Below are positions 37,716-49,392 of a DNA stretch of 64,000 bases, in pieces. The notes beneath the pieces were generated by a model. The model saw only the letters and a list, made by a program, of their open reading frames with translations, was not told the origin of the DNA and ran no database searches. Within the stretch, counting starts at the first letter, position 1; the number at the start of each line of letters is the position of its first letter. A program made the position numbers and the translations under genes. This stretch comes from Rhynchonema sp. JSB1_4 (lineage: Eukaryota > Nematoda > Chromadorea > Monhysterida > Xyalidae), in contig JASAMV010005928.1 of assembly GCA_030248065.1 (NCBI GenBank), positions 62,001-126,000 of the forward strand. Direction: 5' to 3'.

Positions 37716-40700
37716 ATGGCGGCGCCCCGATCACGTTCAAGCTCACCTCGGCCGCCTGGAGTCTACGTTTTGTTCGAAAATGAGGACTGGCTGAGCGCAT
37801 ATCGCAGCGCTGTGGGATACTCAGGTAGGATCCCTCAAACTTTTTACATCCTCCAACTTTTGTGTGTCATAGTTGATTCTAATGGAACTCAACGATCAAA
37901 ATGAACATAATAACTGGCCTTGGCTCGCTCAACCAAAAGTGCGCTCTTGCGCTGCCAGGTTTGCCAACTGCAGTCGAATGGAATCTCAATCGCATTTCGC
38001 CTCATCTGGGCTCGACCGCTCCTGCAGGTAATCACGCAGACCTCAATACAATAGTAAATTTGTTTTGGTTGGTGCACTTAAAACGTCCCGAGGGAAACAC
38101 ATTCATCCAGGCATTTTCGTCAACCGAATGAGCGCATCGTACGTGTCACGTGGGCACAAACTGGCCTTGCATCGAGCCATCGCTGTCGTGCAATGGCTAG
38201 AGGCGTGTGATCGAAGAGTGATCAATGGGTCAAAGGTAAAATGTCCATCTGCCGCTGTATTGAGATGTGCCTCGTTCATTATTGCATATGTTTGTGCATC
38301 GCGTGTTCGTTTCCTTTTGGCTCGTTTGAGGCTTAGGAGCGAACCTGGAGGCCTAAGACAAAGTGTAAGCCAGTCTATCCCAGGCAAACGTTGAGAAATT
38401 TTCTTAGGCATAGGCACCACCCTTTTTTCTTTTCAGGTTTAGCCTCGTTGTTCTAAGGGCGCGGCCATGCAAACGCGGGCGCGGGTCGCGGGTCAGAAAA
38501 ATATTCTATGTTTTAGATCCGCACTGCATTCTTCAGTGCAGTGTATTATGCGAGCTGTAAGCTAGGATAGGAACATCACTAACCCAAGTGCGAAAAATTA
38601 AGATGTGCGCATCAAATGTCACAATAACTCTATAAAACCATGGTTTATAAGTGGTGGCCCTGAAGAGGACCTTTGGGTTAAAATAAGTTGCCCGAAGTTC
38701 AAGGGTTCAGCGGCTACACATCGTTGTCATCGAAGTTGCGGTTGTGCAGACGCCGATCTAACAATGGACCCTCGGCGTCCAACGAGCGCACGGTTGTGCA
38801 GCGGGTGGCGTTGACAGCTAATCTTGTTATAATGGGTGGATTCGGTGATCGCGCACGAACACGGGCAGACTGCGACTGCGGAAATGGGCGACCGGCGGCA
38901 AACTCACAAACAAATGCAGCTGCTTAAATAGACCACTGCGAGTGCATGTATGCGACGTATCGACGCTGATTGGTTCACCTTTCTGCGTGCTACATTCTAG
39001 TTCCCACATCGTGCACGTGCACGACCAGGCCCTTGCCACCCAAGTGCTGTCAAATCAGTTCACACATTCACTTATACTTCATAACTGCTTGTTGCATTCA
39101 AACAAAGTCAATTAAACATAAAGTGTTAAAAGTGCGCTTCACGAGTTGGGCTACAATACAAACAACTGACAATTGATTTCCTGGCGACTGGACCAAAGAA
39201 ACAGTTCGTCTGCTTTAAAACTCGGCAGTTTTCGTGCGCTACAAGCCCAGCCAAAGAAATGTTTCGAGTGACCCGCGACCCGCGCCCGCAAGTGCGGCCA
39301 TGCAAACGCGGAGCGGGTCTGGGACATAGAATATTTTTCTGACCCGCGACCCGCGCCCGCAAGTGCGGCCATGCAAACGCGGAGCGGGTCTGGGACATAG
39401 AATATTTTTCTGACCCGCGCCCGCGTTTGCATGGCCGCGCCCTAAGAAAAAGGAAGCTCAGGTCCTAATTTTTGTCCCCTTAAAATTCAGGCAATGTCCC
39501 TCGAGCTCAGCAAGCTCAACCAATACGCGTGTCTCCGCGCCGCCGGCTTTCCAGTGCCGAAAACGATCCCGATCTTTGAGGCAGCAGACATTGAAGACAA
39601 AATGCCACTGCTTGAATCGCTCAGATATCCCGTGGTGCTGAAACCAAACTGTGGCGGGAAAGGTGCGAAAATTGTTGAATTTGTTTTCATTTTTATTCTG
39701 CGGTATCTCAAGTTTTTTCTTTTCTTCATTTTTTTTCAGGCCTGAACGTGACCCAATGCGACACGTTTGACGTCCTGAAGAAAGCGGTGAAAAAGTACAA
39801 GTTCGACAAGGCTGCCGACCCGGTGCTGCTCTGCCAGGAATACATCAGGTTGGTCATTGTGTCAAAAGCATGTGTAAAATCGATTTTATATTGTGTCTGT
39901 TGAAAAAAATTTCAATTAGCTCCAATGTCGTTTTATTCGACGAATACAATCTTTCAGATCGAAGGACCCATTCATCCGACGTTATGAGTTGATTGGCGAT
40001 CAGTGCATCTACACGCTTCGAGTCAACAATCAATCCGGCTTCGAGCTGTGTCCGGCAGATGCGTGCGATGCAAAGGGCAGAGACAAAGGAATGCTGTTCG
40101 AAATTGACACTGAATTCGAAAATCCAGAACTGGTCGAGAACTTCGTGCAGTTCAAAAAGGTGTTGCTTTGTGTATATACATGTCGCATACATACAGGAGG
40201 TAAAAAGTAGAAACAGCAGCGACGAACAAATTGAACGACGACTTAAAAGGATTGCATCAAGGTTCATCCTCCTCAATTAAAAGCTTATCAGTATGTTTGG
40301 AGTTTGTAATTAACACGCTTGATCTCATCAGAACGTGCTTGATGAGTGACAAGATACAGGTATGTATCTGAGGGTTCACGGATACGTGTAGTGTATAACA
40401 ATACTATACCAAAATAAACGTCAATTCCCACATGGGGTCTAACCAGAAAACGACGACAATGCCCGGCTCGGTGCCTTCACTAAAGTGCATACTTGCACGA
40501 GTTAAGCACCCTAAACAAACGAACTTGTCTGATGTTTCAGAAGCACGCAATCGACGTGTGCTCATTCGAAACGATCGAAGACGCACGTGGCACAGTGTTT
40601 GTGTACGACATCAATGTCAACACCAACTACAGCACGGCCGCTGAACAGGTGGCCGGCGTTGCACCCGGCAATAAAGCGTTGGGAGAATTCATCAGAGCCG

Positions 40701-40723
40701 AATTTGACAAGATTTGTGTTTAG
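37716..40723 (+). CDS. ATP-grasp ligase of a bacterial/fungal-type family, 322 residues
   Basis: Seven exons join in phase: 37716-37824, 37959-38027, 38111-38235, 39491-39662, 39740-39848, 39958-40159 and 40541-40723 (TAG). Motifs in order: GVYVLFENEDW at the start, IFVNRMSASYVSRGHKLAL, INGSKAMSLELSKLNQYACL, the ATP-binding PVVLKPNCGGKGLNVTQ, LLCQEYIRSKDPFIRRYELI, LRVNNQSGFELCPADAC and the metal-binding FVYDINVNTNYSTAAEQVAG. ATP-grasp enzymes join an acid to an amine or thiol through an acyl phosphate. Length and motif order match a single-domain RimK-like family that I know mainly from bacteria and some fungi. The substrate is unknown. The 1.25-kb third intron is mostly a mobile element. There is no signal peptide, so it is probably cytosolic. 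Horizontal origin is possible. Confidence 0.85.
38457..39442. mobile_element. Inverted-repeat DNA element, 986 bp, in an ATP-grasp intron
   Basis: Ends are GGGCGCGGCCATGCAAACGC and its complement, with about 48 bp of terminal inverted repeat that continues through a GCGGGTCAGAAAAATATTC block. TAA flanks both sides (38454-38456, 39443-39445). Near the right end a unit of about 80 bp, containing AAGTGCGGCCATGCAAACGC, is tandemly duplicated. The middle has no coding capacity. Its GC-rich ends contrast with the AT-rich intron around it. Confidence 0.82.
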
Positions 40724-40949
40724 AAAGTGTACTGCTTTTATATATGATGGTATAGTTGCGAATATTCATCGTCTTTTGCACGTTTAGTCCAACACAAAAT
40801 AAAAACAGGTGCTTGAAATGATATAGCGAGAGGTCATCGTTCAACGGAACGTCATAAACACACATTGTCTTCCTCCAGAACAGAGAAATGCACAAATAAA
40901 ACAGATGAAGAACAACCCAGAACAACAATCTAGATAACCGGAATAGGTC

Positions 40950-43000
40950 TCACGTCGTCGGAAAAGCTTGCCACAACGGTGTTGGATCGGGTAACATGAG
41001 TGTTTCCACACAACTTCGGTGCACATAACTGTACTCGGAGCAATGTCCGCAAAACAGCACCTCCTTGGCGTACAAGAGGTAACCTGATGTTTCAATGCGA
41101 CACAAAAGATCAGCGAAAGTGGCTGGTAGGACTTCATGCACCTCCATAAACAGATGGCACACGGGAGCTTGGAGTTCGGCGTTTTTCGCCAGAAGGTCGT
41201 CGAGAATCTGCAAACACAAATGGACTGGTCTGGTGTATTGTTTGTGACGCATAATGAGCTGTACTACACACTGATACATAGCTATCAAAAGTAGGTAGTC
41301 GGGTCAGATTGGTCTGGCAGATGATTCGATACGTGATTGATCCACGTGAACGGATCCGATCATTCGTGATTCTGCGGATTTTGATACGGAATCCAACTGG
41401 CTTGGAACTTACGTAAGATCTAGAATGAAGCCCATTTATGATTTCAAACTCATACTCTCTCAAGTCCCCCCCCCCAGAATGATCTGTGTTGTGCCGTGAC
41501 TCGATTTCGCACTGAAGTACTGAGACAACATTGGTGACGTAATATTAGGGTGACTGACCTCAAATTCAAATCCCTCTACATCGACCTTGAGCACATCAAT
41601 TCGATTATGACCGAACTCTCCTACCAATCTACTCCAGGTGGTCGTGTTGACTGCGTTGTTGTACTTCGCTTCGTTGACAATACGGTAGGGGCGGAACGTC
41701 ATTCTGATGTTTCAGTTTAAAGGCAAACCACACATATAAGTGTGTGAGCTTACGATTCCTGCTGTGGGTTGTGAGTGCACGCAACCTTTGTCAAGTGAAC
41801 TGGAAACATGTGCCACACTATATGGCTACCGGACGATTACCGACTTGATTACCTGATCCGCGGTGTCTTCACAGCATTCTTGGAAACGATATACGTTTAT
41901 GGTGGCTGATATTTGTGACATTAGAGTATCGAAACAACGTCAAGAAGAAAATCGTACCGGTCACGAAGTTTAACATGGGGTCTAACGGTCATCTTCAAAC
42001 TGGCATGCAGTAACAAATTTAAAGTACAGAAGCAGCCCATATTGCCCAAACCTCCAATCCACGAACAGCTTCGCATGTTTGCCATCACTGTCAATCGCAA
42101 CCACCGAACAGCCGGGGTTGATCTCCAACAAGTCCAGCTCCCACGAAATGTCATTGCCGACACCCAGTGAGTACACGACACAATTGTCCCTGATTCTCCA
42201 AGGTCGACACATCCACTTGCCTCCGTCAACCACCGTGCCGATGCGCACCAGATCCGGGCAGTTTAGCGTGGGCACCTGATCATGGGTTCTTCATGTGACC
42301 AATACCTTTTTATAAGTAACTTTTTGTGCGTCTTTCACATGCTGTACACACTGACTACAGCACCAACAGCAATTTTTTGGCTGATTGAGGCCTGCAGGCT
42401 CACGAGCCCGCGCAGGCCCCACACAAATATCACGCAAGGTCGGTGGTGCACAGCTTGGTGATCAGTTGCGGTAATCTTCCACAAAGTGATGGTTTCACAA
42501 TTTCATATGAATTGAACCAAAGCCGAACCTGCGCGTAAATAACATCATCTGCATGTCTGGCCCCTTTGAGCACCATTTGTCTGGCTTCTGCTTGTCGGCT
42601 GTACAACAAACGTTGCCACTCAGCGTCAAGCTGCCGAGACGGAGTTGATAGCAATGGGATGGGCGTGGGAATAACGGCTGGAACGGCAGGAGATAATAAG
42701 GGGTCGAGACGAAGTGGAAGTCCACGTGCGCGGACTATGACGTGGCTTGTCTGGGCCTCAGACTAGATCGTGGCACTAAAGCAGCCGATCCCCACAGCTG
42801 ACACGTCATGGCCAGCCAAGTAGAGACCATACAACACATAAATTAATCATGAAGAATGTCAAAAAATCAGCTCAGAACCAACGATGCCATGCGAGTGTGT
42901 TGATGACGTGTAATGTAATGGTGGATGCGATGAGCGCCATGGTGACAAGCACAGTGAGCAGCACCCGGTTCGATAATCTGAACACCTCGGCTAGTGGCAT
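40950..43000 (-). CDS. METTL24-like (Methyltransf_22) membrane-anchored protein
   Basis: Certain exons: 42052-42275, 41559-41703 and 40950-41207 (TGA), joined in phase. They encode CPDLVRIGTVVDGGKWMC, CVVYSLGVGNDISWELDLL, CSVVAIDSDGKHAKLFVDWR, then RIDVLKVDVEGFEFE and a last block CHLFMEVHEVLPATFADLL. The RIG..DGGKW, VYS.G..ND.S.E and DVEG motifs are those of METTL24-type proteins (pfam Methyltransf_22), a family expanded in nematodes whose substrate is unknown. Upstream, an exon at about 42434-42766 encodes a Pro-rich stem and DVIYAQVRLWFNSYEIV. An exon at about 42879-43000 starts MPLAEVFRLSNRVLLTVLV, a signal-anchor helix. The junctions of these two N-terminal exons are not resolved. Together they suggest a type II Golgi-like protein. 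It converges with the ATP-grasp gene; their stop codons are 226 bp apart. Confidence 0.78.
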
Positions 43001-43679
43001 TATGTCTGACTGAAAACCGGTACAGGTTGTGACACGATAACAAAATAAATACCCAGACCTTTTAACAGCGCTCTGTAGTGCAGGGTGGAGGTTTCGTGAT
43101 TGTTGCACAAGGTTGTGCGCCTGTTCATTAACTGTCTTGACCAGTTCATTGCAGTGCAGTTCTGTCTAAGTTCAGAGTTGAATTCCAATTAAGGAGTTGT
43201 TGTCGTAGCGGCACACAGGTTACGCACGCATTGCTGACTGGTCATCCTTGTGACGCGGGTACTACGTACTTTGCGTGATCAACACACCGTTTCATTTTTC
43301 TAACAACGAATGCTTCGACCTCACGGACAGAAAATTGTGGCAATGATCAGGCAGCATTGTTAATTTAGAATTTAAAATTCAATTTGGAATTTGTCTTATT
43401 GTAGATCAACAATATGCTTTTTTCACAATTATTTCGGAACTGTTCTGTCTAACACTGTCGGAACAATGTCTAACTGCTCTGAGCACACACTTGAGCACAA
43501 ACCGAACAAGCTTATTTGTGATTTGTACTACACATAAACATTGAAGCAAAACATACGAAATTACACAGGACATACACAAAGAACCGTTTTGGGGTATCCC
43601 GTCCTGTTCCGTTCCCGGTCCAGCGGGAAATTTTTGTCCAGTCTAAATAAGGTTCAGTTTTGCTGAAAATTGTGTAATT

Positions 43680-44166
43680 GGGGTTTTCTGAGATGGGGAA
43701 TCCGAATACGGACTTTGTTTTTTTGATCGGGGCAATTAGAATCCAGGAAGTGTTAGATTTCGGTCAAGGCTAGAAAATTCTTCCGCTTGGCTGAACTGGC
43801 ATTGTGGGGCTTTCGAACATCGCAAACATTACGTTATTTCTTGATTTGTATCATTTAACCAAGGAAACGATTCACGAAAGTCCTCAGTGATATTTGGGCC
43901 AAAATTGGTTTGGCCCAGGATCCAAAGCTGCTGTACCAAAGATTTACTGATTTGCCATGCGCGAAACTGCACGATACCGAATTTCCAGACATTCAAGAAC
44001 TTTTTGTCCTTGGAACTAAATTGCTTGGACCCTATTTCCTGGAACATGAAAGTTCAGACCAAAAAGTAATGGCAATATTCGGATTCCTCTTGAATAGTCG
44101 GAAACGCGTGATTCCCAACTTTCTCTCATGATTTCTTTCTTTGATTCCCCATGTCCGAAGAACCCC
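43680..44166. mobile_element. Possible inverted-repeat element, about 490 bp
   Basis: The ends GGGGTTTTCTGAGATGGGGA and the reverse complement GATTCCCCATGTCCGAAGAA..CCCC pair over about 24 bp with a few mismatches. A 73-codon frame inside (43910-44131, +) has no recognised domain. No target duplication was found, so this is tentative. Confidence 0.4.
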
Positions 44167-45444
44167 AGTACCCAATCTTAAACAAAATTGAAGCTCTTTT
44201 ACAGCTATTTCGAATGGCTTTCGGTGTTACGTATGCAACATTCGGAACACACACCTTGGTATGTACCCTTGGTCCAGTTTATACTCCCTTGAAATAAAAC
44301 ACCGCTTGTTGGTATGAAAAAATAAACACAAAAAATACATCGTACTGCTGCGGGTACGTGGTACATGATTGGTCTGGCTCATGATTGTTTGTTGAGATCA
44401 CCAAGTTGGCCAGGCAACAAGCTCATTGACGGCGTATTGTTGAGTACCCGCACATGAATGTGTTCATGCGATGTCTTGTCCTGCAAATGCAATGACTCAC
44501 TTGGCCTGCCCATGTGAGTTGACGTTGAGCAAACCTTTGCTCTTCGTTTTTTTAAGTATCCAATGAAGTGCTGTACCCACAAATTGAGAAGAGCATCTGT
44601 GTGACAAACCACCGCTTGTGTACAACTGATATGGCCCGCACGGCCTTGCATCAAATAAAGCGATAAAGCACAACATAAGGAAATCAAAGCGAGCGAGCAC
44701 AACGATGCACGTAAATCACAATTTGGATGGCCAAAAACCGAGCTAAACCGTTTTACGTTGCGCCGTTGTGAGATTGCTTATGCAACCAGCAAGTGACAAT
44801 AGTAATATGCAATGTAGCGCACAGTTATGATCCCTTTTTCTTGATTTATAACTGCTTAGTTGTGATTGTTTTGGTGAGCCCGCACACTCGCCTGGTTTGC
44901 TCGCTCACTCGCTATGCGACTGTATGAAAGGACAGCTAATCTTTTCTTTCAACACATTTTTGGATTTTTTGTGATGCCTAAGAATGTTATGCGGTTTGGT
45001 TTGGTGCACAGCGTCGCGCACTGGACGCTTTGTTACAGACCCTATGCCTTTACCGGAGAAGTTCGATCATATTGCACATATTGCTGTGTCTTGTTCATAG
45101 TGTATTTTGCAACATGTTTTTGTCAAATAATAATCGCGATGATTTGTATGTTGACAGTCGTGTAACAATGATAAGGATGATTATAATGCATAGGAGGACC
45201 AAAGGCAGATTGGCAGTTCCAAAGGCACTATGTAGCGCTTCTTTCATTCTGGAACTGGATCCCAATTAAGCCCCCCAATTGGAAATTTGCCGAATAACCC
45301 TCCTGGGGTGCTTATTTTGGGATAAATTTTTTGCTTCAAAATCTCAAAACAGACGCATGTCCCAAATAAGCTCCCAGGGTTACTTAATCGAACCTCTGCT
45401 GCAGTTGCGTCTTATGAAGAATATAGAGATTTCCTACTTCAGAG

Positions 45445-45960
45445 TAGGGTTGGGCAAAAAAAAAACGACGGCGTTTTTTCTTAAAAAAACGACGTTTTTT
45501 TTAAAAAAAACGCCTGGGTCGTTTTCCGTTTTTTTAAATCCTGAATTTCCTTGATTTTTCCTGATTTTTCAGGGAAAGTACCCTGATTATCAAGGAAAAT
45601 CAATATTTTGTCCCATTTTTTTTCAAAAAATTTTCGACCAATTTTTACTTTGTCGGGATACGTCGATATACGGAGTTTGACTTTCAGTGATGACCCCGGC
45701 CAAAGTTGGTCCCACGATGCGGGTCTGATATGGGATCTTAGCAACTCGCTAGAAAAGGGTTGAAACCTGTTTATTTTGCCTCAGAACACATAGAATGACT
45801 TCATTTAACCACGTTTTCTTCCCAACATGAGCGTTTTCCAATCTTTTTGGGGGCATATTTTGGTCATCTGGGCGTTTTTAAAAAAAACGTTTTTTTAAAA
45901 AAAACGTTTTTTTTTAAAAAAAACGATTTTTTAAAAAAAAACGTTTTTTGCCCAACCCTG
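45445..45960. mobile_element. hAT-like MITE, copy 2 (516 bp)
   Basis: Same family as 18521-19040. The left end has TAGGGTTGGGC (C to T at the first base); the right end is intact. The 8-bp duplication cttcagag lies at 45437-45444 and 45961-45968. It differs from copy 1 by a few substitutions and A/T-run lengths. Confidence 0.93.
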
Positions 45961-46093
45961 CTTCAGAGTGCAGCGCGTAGCATTATATGTACCTGCATGT
46001 GCCTGACATGCCCGGCTAATTGATTGCAAAGCAACGTAAAAAATTTCCGAATTTATAGAATCCAAATAATAGCATCTAAAATTGAAATACAAC

Positions 46094-47840
46094 ATGATTG
46101 TGTCCAGCGTCCTTCTACTATCATTATGTTCATTCATCGTTGCCACTGAAGTTCAACACGAACCGATCCCCAGCCTGTCTCGTATCCCTATTTCCCTGAT
46201 CGACGAAGACACGTCACTGCAACTGCAATCCTTGGGCTCAACGGTCCTAGCACTGTTCGATAATGAATGGTTAAGGGAAATCGAGCTCGACTTACCACCG
46301 GACGTTGCGGCTTGCGTTCAGAGACAACGCATCAACATGATGAATATGATAAACAAGGTAACGTGTTATAAGATCAGGTGTTCAGTTAAACAAGGACATC
46401 CAGAAATAACTTTCTTCCTGAAGCCTTTGCGAAGCCTATGTGCCAATACCTTTGTGAATAGATATACAGTATACGTATTTCTTTTGTATAATAGAACCTT
46501 TCGGTTACAATACATTTTCTGTAAAGGAACTTCTTGCTGCCTTTCGATTTCCTTCCCTTTGGGCTATTATATTTCCCGGCTGCGGTGTGTTGCGGGTACT
46601 AATCAAGGGTACTAAAGTTCCACGTCTCACTTGAAAGCCTGGAAACTTGTTTCTATTCCCAACCGAAAGCCTCGAGGTGCAAGTATTAAAGCTTCAGATT
46701 GTCTGCAGACCCATCCTTTTTTCTATCTCAGGCCATTACCCTGGATGACTTGCTCGAAGGCTCCATCGTTTGCTTCAATGCGCTCAAAAAGCAGGACTAC
46801 GGCATTTATTTGATCAGCAAACAATTCACAAAAGTGATTCTGCTCTTGCTGATCGGTGATTCGAGTTTATGTCAATCGTTGTGGTCCACACTCGGATTCG
46901 AACGAGATTATCTGATTTTGGAATTCTTGATCCGTTTGAGTGCTTTCGGGATCCGAATCAATTGGTGGATCATTCAAGCCATTCATTTCTTTTTGGAACC
47001 CTTCCTTCACTGGCAGCTAATCTGCATCTGTATTGCGCTCATCTACACTTGTGCAGCTGGGAAATTATTGTCAGTTTGAAATGGCTGTACCGTAGTGTTT
47101 CGCGGCTGCTTTCGGAAGAACTCGAGCCCGAAACTCCAACTGCTAATCATTCGAAGAAGGCCAGAAAAAGGCGGTATTCGCCAAAACCAATTCGCAGTCA
47201 ACCAATCGAGCATAAATTGACTACAAGATCGACATCGCTTGGTGATCGCCTTCGAGCATTGGCGGTTGTCGGTGGACGCTGGTTCTGCGTTCCCAAGACA
47301 ACGTCAAAGTTGAAGAAACGGCCTGAAATGGCAAGGTCGCTGTCAGCCGACTTCTCGACGTGGAACGATTTCGAGGCAATCGTCAAAATGGGTGTGATTG
47401 CGTACCAGGATAAGGATCAAAGGGACGCAATCGATGCTTTTCAATCAGCAGAAAGGATGCGGCAAGCCAATCAAGTCATTGTTCGTTCAGTGTAATGTAT
47501 CTTGGTTTCGGTTTGCGCAATCACTGTTGATGATGCTTTCAACAGAAAGACGCAAAATTGTTATTCAAGGTGTTCCTACAATATCCAGAACTCGTCACTG
47601 AAGGATGACCGCGACCTGCTGATTTCGTACCTGTGCACTTTCAGTCGCGTGTTACTGGCGTTCGCGCTGAACAAAGGAAGTATCGCGGTTCGTAAACCAT
47701 AGTTTGAACTTTAGTTGATCCGTGCAAAACGAAATATTTTGTACTTTTCGCAGAATGTGTTGCGACGAATATTGAACGAGCTGAAACAAGCGACCGGGAC
47801 GCTGTCTTCATTTCCCTTGTTGACTCTTATCGAAGCCGAG
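46094..47840 (+). CDS. Unrecognised protein with N-terminal signal peptide
   Basis: Five exons join in phase: 46094-46357, 46732-46855, 47017-47474, 47589-47687 and 47754-47840, about 344 residues, open at the 3' end. The start MIVSSVLLLSLCSFIVATEV is a good signal peptide. An acidic segment follows (DNEWLREIELDLPPDVAACV), then a hydrophobic stretch around FTKVILLLLIANLHLYCAHL. Next comes a basic region (KKARKRRYSPKP), a segment LGDRLRALAVVGGRWFCVPK, and helical SFPLLTLIEAE near the end. I recognise no family. The acceptor at 47589 was chosen because reading on from 47546 meets a stop, while 47589 keeps a long phase-matched frame. A further exon of this gene may lie at 49233-49392, beyond a large hairpin. 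Confidence 0.5.
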
Positions 47841-48621
47841 GTGCACACACATCACGGCTCACAACAACGCAGTGCGATCGATTGTGGTGCAAGCACTCTG
47901 TTCGCGCCCCGAGTGTATGGACTGGGTGCATTATGTAACATTCGTATGCGGTGGCGCACCAGCTGGGCAGATGAATACCAATGAGCATGACTGGCTTGAA
48001 AGGGATGGATGGCACAAAGAAGAGAATGAATAATGAGATGCACGTGCATTGGACTGAAAAGAGCTTGGTGAATGGTGAACAATGCGTAGGCAGGCGCTGT
48101 GTGGTGCATGTTTGTGTGTTGTTGGATGTGGTTTACTTCACTTCTCGAAAACCTACTTTGCGTACTGCTGTATGATCCGATGGGATAAACGTTCGTTGGC
48201 AAACCTTCGATTACAACGTTGATGATGCAATTGATGCACTCAAATCCTAACACGACATACAAACGCACTTACGCATACGAGAGGTGGACAAGCTTACTCA
48301 CTGTGTACCGCAGCGACCTATAGGCTACACAGTGTTTTCTGTGTGTGGCCTGCTTGGCCACTGGGTATGCAAAGAACTGTACAACGGTTGCTGATTCTAG
48401 CGTTGAGCTAGACGTATGGGAACTGTTCTATTGTGCGTGATGAAAAGGCTGCTTTTGGGGTTTGGGTGGACGAATAACAAGAACTAATGTATACATCTGC
48501 TGGTTTGGTGTCCGTAGGTTGTGCATGTGATCCACTTTTGTATAAAACTAACTTGTCTTGTATAATATCTTCATTCGTTCCAAATATATTGTCTGGGTAT
48601 TTCTGCCTGTGCGTGTGCATA

Positions 48622-48877
48622 AAAGCTAGTGGATTGATATCCTAGCCATGTGAAGTTTCCTCACATCATCGTCACGCAACACGCATACGGGCGCACGGGC
48701 GACTAGGCAATATGGGCGAATCAATACCTCCTAATGGCCGAACAAGCCAAACATGGTGATCGCACTGGGAGGTATTGATTCGCCCATATTGCCTAGTCGC
48801 CCGTGCGCCCGTATGCGTGTTGCGTGACGATGATGTGAGGAAACTTCACATGGCTAGGATATCAATCCACTAGCTTT
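48622..48877. repeat. Perfect inverted repeat, 110-bp arms, 36-nt loop
   Basis: The left arm (48622-48731) begins AAAGCTAGTGGATTGATATC, and the right arm (48768-48877) is its exact reverse complement over all 110 positions that I compared by eye. The loop is unique sequence. No target duplication or coding sequence is seen. Transcription would give a 110-bp double-stranded RNA. Perfect arms mean a very recent origin or ongoing conversion. Confidence 0.93.
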
Positions 48878-49232
48878 AGCCATGGCTCTTGGAAGGTTTG
48901 TTCAGGGTAGCATTACTGTAAGTGTTTCGTATTTTTTCAACATACTGTAGCTCTGCCATGACCATTGGATCCTTGTGAGACGCAATACCGCATTAAATAA
49001 TCTGCGATTTATTATTCCTAAGGTTTCAAGTGTACATGACACTTTGCTTTAGAGGTCTAAATTTAAAAAAATGAACATACAGTAGTCGTAAAACCAGAAG
49101 CACACACAAAATTATAATATGGAATGAATGAAGATTAGCATTCAGGCAAGCGCGCACTGATGTTTTATTTGAATAAATCCTGGCTTTACTGCCACTGCCA
49201 ATTTACACTTACCGTTTACTTTTCTCAGTTAC

Positions 49233-49392
49233 CAACGTGCTGTATCGACATGCGAAGCCGGTTTGTGCGAGCTTCGCCGAGTTCGACCAGCCAATTTCGT
49301 GTATCCCTTGCCTGTCGTCCGATATCCGTTCATGGACGATGCACCTAGACAAAGAAGGATCATCAGGGAATGTCGTAGGGAGCAATTGGAGG
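49233..49392 (+). CDS. Possible isolated exon, Arg/Cys-rich
   Basis: After an acceptor (tttctcag) near 49230, a frame encodes YQRAVSTCEAGLCELRRVRP, then FVYPLPVVRYPFMDD and RIIRECRREQLE, up to a donor (GAG/gttggt). The composition looks coding. A following segment from about 49510 (acceptor ctctttcag) continues in phase with a Trp- and Cys-containing stretch to a stop at about 49630. It may be the 3' part of the gene at 46094, but phases across the gap do not match directly. Family unknown. Confidence 0.3.

Larger units (their letters stand above)
43001..46093. other. Stretch with repeats but no supported gene
   Basis: It contains a possible inverted-repeat element at 43680-44166 and MITE copy 2 at 45445-45960. 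Around 45266-45420 a C-rich stretch with words like AATAAGCTCCC resembles a degenerate dispersed repeat; similar words recur at 61840-62070. No splice-bounded exon was found. Confidence 0.45.

Noticed and set aside
47475..47588. A 19-nt GT..AG segment that looked like an ultra-short intron at 47570-47588
   Set aside because: Using the acceptor at 47588 directly after the donor at 47475 gives a normal intron and a phase-consistent product.
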